DNA from: Apostichopus japonicus | Lineage: Eukaryota > Echinodermata > Holothuroidea > Aspidochirotida > Stichopodidae | NCBI RefSeq assembly: GCF_037975245.1 | Contig: NC_092571.1 | Span: 6,986,501-7,050,500 of the forward strand | Direction: 5' to 3' | Length of the DNA: 64,000 nt | Shown: one piece after another, positions 61,201 to 64,000 of the stretch | Layout: each line of letters begins with the position of its first letter | How positions within the stretch are numbered: position 1 is the stretch's first letter | Translations under genes and position numbers: made by a program | Notes under the pieces: model-generated | The model's input: the letters and a program-made list of their open reading frames with translations, nothing else | What the model was told of the DNA's origin: nothing | The model's database searches: none

Positions 61201-63931
61201 TGACAAATTGATCTACTAAGACACACTCCTAGAATTTTTCCTAACATATACGGTCTATAATATCTCTGCTTAGTCAATAAACTCTTGCTAATATTCACAG
61301 CATCAAATTTGTACTTAATATTACTTTGCAACTCAGCTAATGCATTTTAGCAACTCATATTTACCTTTGCTTTGTGAGCTGTTATTCAATAATGTCAATC
61401 TCATTACTTGATTTTAAGCCTGTGTAATCAACCATTGTGATGACGATGAGTTTAACAGATTCGCAGAAATTGTGCTTCTGGTGTATAGATTACTTTATGA
61501 TCAAATTCTGAGATGATGATGATGTTTTACCACAAACTGAGCAGTGTGCAAAAACACTCATTGGTGTTTGGGAGATGAAGAGCAATTAATCACACGATTT
61601 TATATTATATCACTGGGAATGAATGCTTTACCCATAAAACAAAAGTCTTGGAACAGACTTTTAAGACTAATATGAATATTTCAACCTAAGCTGGAGTCAC
61701 CAAACTGACATATCAAGGATAAGCATAATTTCAAATTGGGAAGAAATTTTCCTGACTCTTGAGACTAGTGAATTCACACAATGCTATCAATAATAAACGT
61801 TTGCTTAATATTTCAAAGTAAATGATTTATTTGCTCTTATTAGCAAGCTTCCATTTGAAAATTTGGGTTTCAATAATTTTGTCTGCTTGTCTCTGAAGAA
61901 GATCCTGCCAGTGGCAAAATATTTTGCCATTCAAGTTTTATGGACAAAAAACATTTCTAATGTCTATATGAAAACTACTGTCTGTAGATGTAACAAACAA
62001 AAAAGAAAAGGCTTTAATACTGTGCAAAATTTAATATTAACTTGCTCCTGGAACATAGCCAATCAAAATCACAGATTGAAAGACTTACCTGTAAGTAATC
62101 TTCGAGCCATAAGATAGCTTTCATATCCAACATGTTCGTAGGTTCATCTAGAAGCAACAGATCTGGTTTTGAGAACAGTGCTCTTGCTAATGCTATCCTC
62201 ATTCTCCATCCACCAGAAAATTTCCTAGGAAGAAAAAATTGTTTTTGTTTTGTTTCATAATATAGTCAAAAACAGAAATATGGTTTTGAAACAAGAATCA
62301 TTAACAATCATATGCCCCAAAGAGAGTAGCAACAGTGAGAATAATATCATGATACTTTGAATAATTACCGGTCATCTAAGTCATTGCAAAATTGTGGCAG
62401 ACTTTTCAGTACCATTTAAAGACTTAACAAAGCCCAAATACTCTGGAAAGAAGTCTTGTTTATGGTACAAACTAATGATTGACAATAGAAGAACAAATCA
62501 ACCCTCAATATTGTGCCACACACTTCTCGCATCCTTCGGTCATCCTCTGAAACTTCTGCTCTCACAACTTGTAGATCAAAACAAGCGAGTCGGGGAGCAA
62601 GCTTTTAGCCATGTCGCACCTTTGTTGTGGAACAAGTTACCATCAGAAATACGAAGCCTTACCTCTATCAGCACTTTCAAATCATCGTTAAAGACTTTTA
62701 CTTCAAACAAACCTATGGTTAAGTGTATTAAATTGTACTTTGTATTTGTTTTGTTAAGCGCATTGAACCCTGGGATTTTGCGCTATATAAGCACCGGTGT
62801 AATCATAATAATAATAATAAAATCAACTCTCAATATTGTGCCACACATAATGTACTGTATAAAAACTACTATAAGGAATATAACTGAGGTCTATGTTTTT
62901 GAATAATTTATTCATTTCCTTTATGTCCTATGAGGTCAAATTTCAAGAGCAAAGTTGAACTGATATTAAACTGTGTAACAGTCAAAACAGTCAATATGCA
63001 TAAGGTGCTGTAACAACATGTAGATCTTTTTATGTACACTTTCACTGTTATCAAAATGAACACTCTTTCACCATTATCTAACAAAACTTACAAAATAAAA
63101 AGTGGAAATAGATTTGAATTTATCATGACAAGAAAATGAAATGGATTGCTTTAACTTTGACTTACTTTGTTTCTTGTACCTGCATTTCAGAAGTGAAACC
63201 TAGACCAGACAATATCATGGCAGCTCTATTTAGACAAATAAAAGAAGACAGAAAAAAGATTACTTTATGAAATTTACAGATCCAGTATATGAAGAACACA
63301 CAATGTGACTCCATATAATGTCAAAGGGCTGTTAACTTATAACTACTGCACACAAATCTAATAGAAATATTCAATTAATGTCATAAATACAAAGATTTCG
63401 CAAAGGACTGTAGAGTTGATTTGGGAGGAACATTTAACACAGATGTCCGTTCATGTCAAAGATGTCATATGACCTCATGGACAAACTGAACATATCAAAT
63501 ACAGAGAAACTCAAAAACAAAACAATGGTAGGATGTATAAAATATCAAAAATGATATTTTTCACTCGGTCAAGGAACCAGTGTAAAAGCAAATGACATAT
63601 AATGGCATGGTTCACATGTACTGTATTACTGAATGTGGTGGGTACAACAACAGCTCACTTAGATATAATATTAAATACATTATAATAATAACAATGATAA
63701 CCACACCATAGTAGAATGAACAACCATCTACTGAGACCAGCTATCTATACACCTAAATAGTTAATGTTAAAATCAGCATACAATGTACTACAGCATTCTT
63801 TAGGAATATCATTACAGAGTCAATCTTTCTTTTCAACGTACCTTGCAGGGGCTTTGTCGGCTTCTATTGCTTCTAACTGTGTGTAGACTTGGCTAAGCCT
63901 GGAGGATAACTTGGGATCAGATGATCCAGGA
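52065..63931 (-). CDS. ABCF3: ABCF3, ATP-binding cassette subfamily F member 3 (gene span, 11 exons, 5' partial)
   Basis: Exons in transcript order: 63931-63842, 63225-63166, 62224-62089, 60897-60697, 58708-58632, 57966-57922, 57439-57307, 54853-54673, 54181-54049, 53142-53055 and 52217-52065. They join in phase to 431 residues plus TAA (human ABCF3 is ~709 aa). The first Walker A lies beyond 64000. Visible: first ABC signature FSGGWRMR and Walker [10 protein letters not shown]; switch His VSHD; the inter-domain arm ([26 protein letters not shown]); second Walker [11 protein letters not shown]-loop region YFSQHHVEQ; signature LSGGQKSRV; Walker [13 protein letters not shown]; second VSHD; end [12 protein letters not shown] proteins are soluble twin-ATPases without membrane domains that act on ribosomes or translation; ABCF3 is reported to have antiviral and growth roles in mammals. 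Introns contain two large minisatellites, a LINE and a hAT element. Confidence 0.95.
52218..54048 (-). other. ABCF3 introns around exon j
   Basis: AT-rich intronic sequence on either side of exon j (53055-53142); no repeats recognised. Confidence 0.5.
53055..53142 (-). CDS. ABCF3: ABCF3 exon j (ABC2 Walker B)
   Basis: Acceptor ctccacag|T, donor TTTAAG|gtgagt. [20 protein letters not shown] is the Walker B and D-loop. Confidence 0.96.
54049..54181 (-). CDS. ABCF3: ABCF3 exon i (ABC2 signature)
   Basis: Acceptor ctcttgcag|GC, donor GCAAA|gtatgt. Contains [15 protein letters not shown] and [14 protein letters not shown], the C-loop of domain 2. Confidence 0.95.
54673..54853 (-). CDS. ABCF3: ABCF3 exon h (ABC2 Walker A and Q-loop)
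   Basis: Acceptor tttttctag|GTT, donor TATCCTG|gtgagt. Begins [15 protein letters not shown] (Walker A) and includes [20 protein letters not shown], a near-diagnostic ABCF3 block. Confidence 0.96.
55150..56160 (+). repeat. 40-bp minisatellite, ~25 copies, in an ABCF3 intron
   Basis: Unit ctggacagtctattaactac plus taaatcagccacagcggcca; a 39-bp variant lacks one C. The variant aggtacagagggcactggat recurs at ~55517 and ~55955, so ~11 units form a higher-order period of about 436 bp. Confidence 0.95.
56819..57172. mobile_element. hAT-type non-autonomous element 4
   Basis: 354 bp with ends CAGGGGTTCCCTAAC and, inverted, CAGGGTTTCCCTAAC. The 8-bp duplication TTGTACAG / TTGTACAT (56811-56818, 57173-57180) has one mismatch. 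It ends ~135 bp from ABCF3 exon g. Confidence 0.88.
57307..57439 (-). CDS. ABCF3: ABCF3 exon g (start of ABC2)
   Basis: Acceptor catttcag|GTT, donor TGTATA|gtgagt. Encodes [20 protein letters not shown], then [12 protein letters not shown] and ANLESRICI: the A-loop and first strands of the second ATPase domain. Confidence 0.94.
57922..57966 (-). CDS. ABCF3: ABCF3 exon f (45-nt exon)
   Basis: Acceptor cttttgcag|GCC, donor TTTAG|gtgagt; encodes [15 protein letters not shown] second AG (gccag) lies 5 nt downstream, but only the first keeps the frame and the conserved LPELKP. Confidence 0.9.
58632..58708 (-). CDS. ABCF3: ABCF3 exon e
   Basis: Acceptor cgttgcag|GTT, donor AAACT|gtgagt. [20 protein letters not shown] is the second half of the helical arm between the two ATPase domains. 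Confidence 0.95.
59484..60720 (-). repeat. 47-bp minisatellite made of the ABCF3 exon d / intron junction, 26 copies
   Basis: Read on the gene strand, each unit is ATGCAATTCAGGGCTCATG + CTATG (24 nt, the last eight codons of exon d) followed by a 23-nt piece starting gtaggtac and ending atacag. The copy nearest the exon is the exon's own end. Nearly all copies keep GT after CTATG and the AG before ATGC. One copy (donor at 60602) has the consensus gtaagt. Confidence 0.95.
60697..60897 (-). CDS. ABCF3: ABCF3 exon d (switch His; 3' end copied in a minisatellite)
   Basis: Acceptor tttaccgtcag|GAA; 67 whole codons from [16 protein letters not shown] through the arm helix [14 protein letters not shown] to MQFRAHAM, ending GCTATG|gtaggt at 60697. 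The human counterpart has the same length up to the next exon, so the first donor is the ancestral one. The last 24 nt of the exon and the first 23 nt of the intron are repeated 26 times downstream (toward lower coordinates). Confidence 0.94.
60898..62088 (-). other. ABCF3 intron between exons c and d
   Basis: 1.2 kb of AT-rich intron; no recognised repeats or RNA genes. Confidence 0.55.
62089..62224 (-). CDS. ABCF3: ABCF3 exon c (ABC1 signature and Walker B)
   Basis: Acceptor tttcttcctag|G, donor TTACAG|gtaagt. Contains [16 protein letters not shown] and [13 protein letters not shown], the C-loop and Walker B of the first ATPase domain. Confidence 0.96.
62523..62819 (+). mobile_element. 5'-truncated LINE (CR1/Jockey-like) 3' end
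   Basis: Encodes the C-terminus typical of CR1/L2/Jockey-type reverse transcriptases, [19 protein letters not shown] then [18 protein letters not shown]. Next come a 3' tail with gcgctatataagcaccggt and a (AAT)n terminus. A ~28-bp target duplication with one mismatch flanks it (62495-62522 and 62820-62847). It lies antisense in an ABCF3 intron. Confidence 0.88.
63166..63225 (-). CDS. ABCF3: ABCF3 exon b
   Basis: Acceptor ..tctaaatag|A, donor ACAAA|gtaagt. Encodes [20 protein letters not shown]; the ILSGLGF segment is characteristic of ABCF domain 1. Confidence 0.92.
63842..63931 (-). CDS. ABCF3: ABCF3 exon a (first in window)
   Basis: Acceptor ctctccctag|T, donor GCAAG|gtacgt. Encodes [20 protein letters not shown] then AIEADKAPA, matching the family's [14 protein letters not shown] linker before the first ABC signature. 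Confidence 0.9.
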
Positions 63932-64000
63932 CTAGGGAGAGATACATATGATAATAAGACATAAATAAATCTGTATGCAAAATACATATATTTCTGCATA

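Noticed and set aside
62394-62906. 170-codon ORF as a gene in the ABCF3 intron
   Set aside because: Only the central part is meaningful and it is the 3' end of a LINE with target duplications; the flanks are intron sequence and the (AAT)n tail.

Overview
The window is ordinary eukaryotic nuclear DNA from an animal. It is AT-rich and intron-rich, with multi-exon genes bounded by GT-AG splice sites, non-autonomous DNA transposons and long minisatellites. The gene set (ZCWPW1-like, MEPCE, B3GALT6, ABCF3) and the divergent ZCWPW1/MEPCE pair, which is also found in vertebrates, suggest a deuterostome. An invertebrate such as an echinoderm is my best guess, but that is inference and no species marker was seen.

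Layout. (1) About 0.4-12.8 kb, minus strand: a ZCWPW1-like histone-methylation reader. Eight coding exons were reconstructed with fully compatible phases (332 codons, 3' end beyond base 1), plus a possible 5'UTR exon at 12.77 kb. (2) 12.77-13.64 kb: a shared divergent promoter region. (3) 13.65-30.5 kb, plus strand: MEPCE, the 7SK snRNA methylphosphate capping enzyme, four coding exons and 647 aa, with a possible alternative last exon and poly(A) signal near 38 kb. (4) 38.3-43.6 kb: repeat-filled intergenic DNA. (5) 43.67-46 kb, minus strand: B3GALT6, the proteoglycan linker galactosyltransferase II, with an intronless coding region and a 5'UTR intron. (6) 46-52 kb: intergenic DNA with a 1.44-kb hAT-like element. 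(7) 52.06-64 kb, minus strand: the C-terminal 431 residues of ABCF3 in eleven exons; the 5' half lies beyond the window.

The four genes do not form a pathway. ZCWPW1 (chromatin reader, germline in mammals) and MEPCE (7SK RNA / P-TEFb control) are nuclear, B3GALT6 is a Golgi enzyme and ABCF3 is a cytosolic ATPase. The link of interest is the head-to-head ZCWPW1-MEPCE arrangement, which matches the human 7q22 order as I remember it.

Mobile DNA: five copies of a ~360-bp MITE flanked by TTAA; five hAT-type non-autonomous elements with 8-bp target duplications; a 2.28-kb foldback element; a 733-bp and a 612-bp TIR element; and a 5'-truncated LINE with a ~28-bp target duplication. Three large minisatellites sit inside introns (97 bp x ~25, 40 bp x ~25, 47 bp x 26). 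The most unusual is the 47-bp array in ABCF3: each unit is a copy of the exon's last 24 nt plus the intron's first 23 nt, so a working-looking 5' splice site is repeated 26 times directly after the exon.
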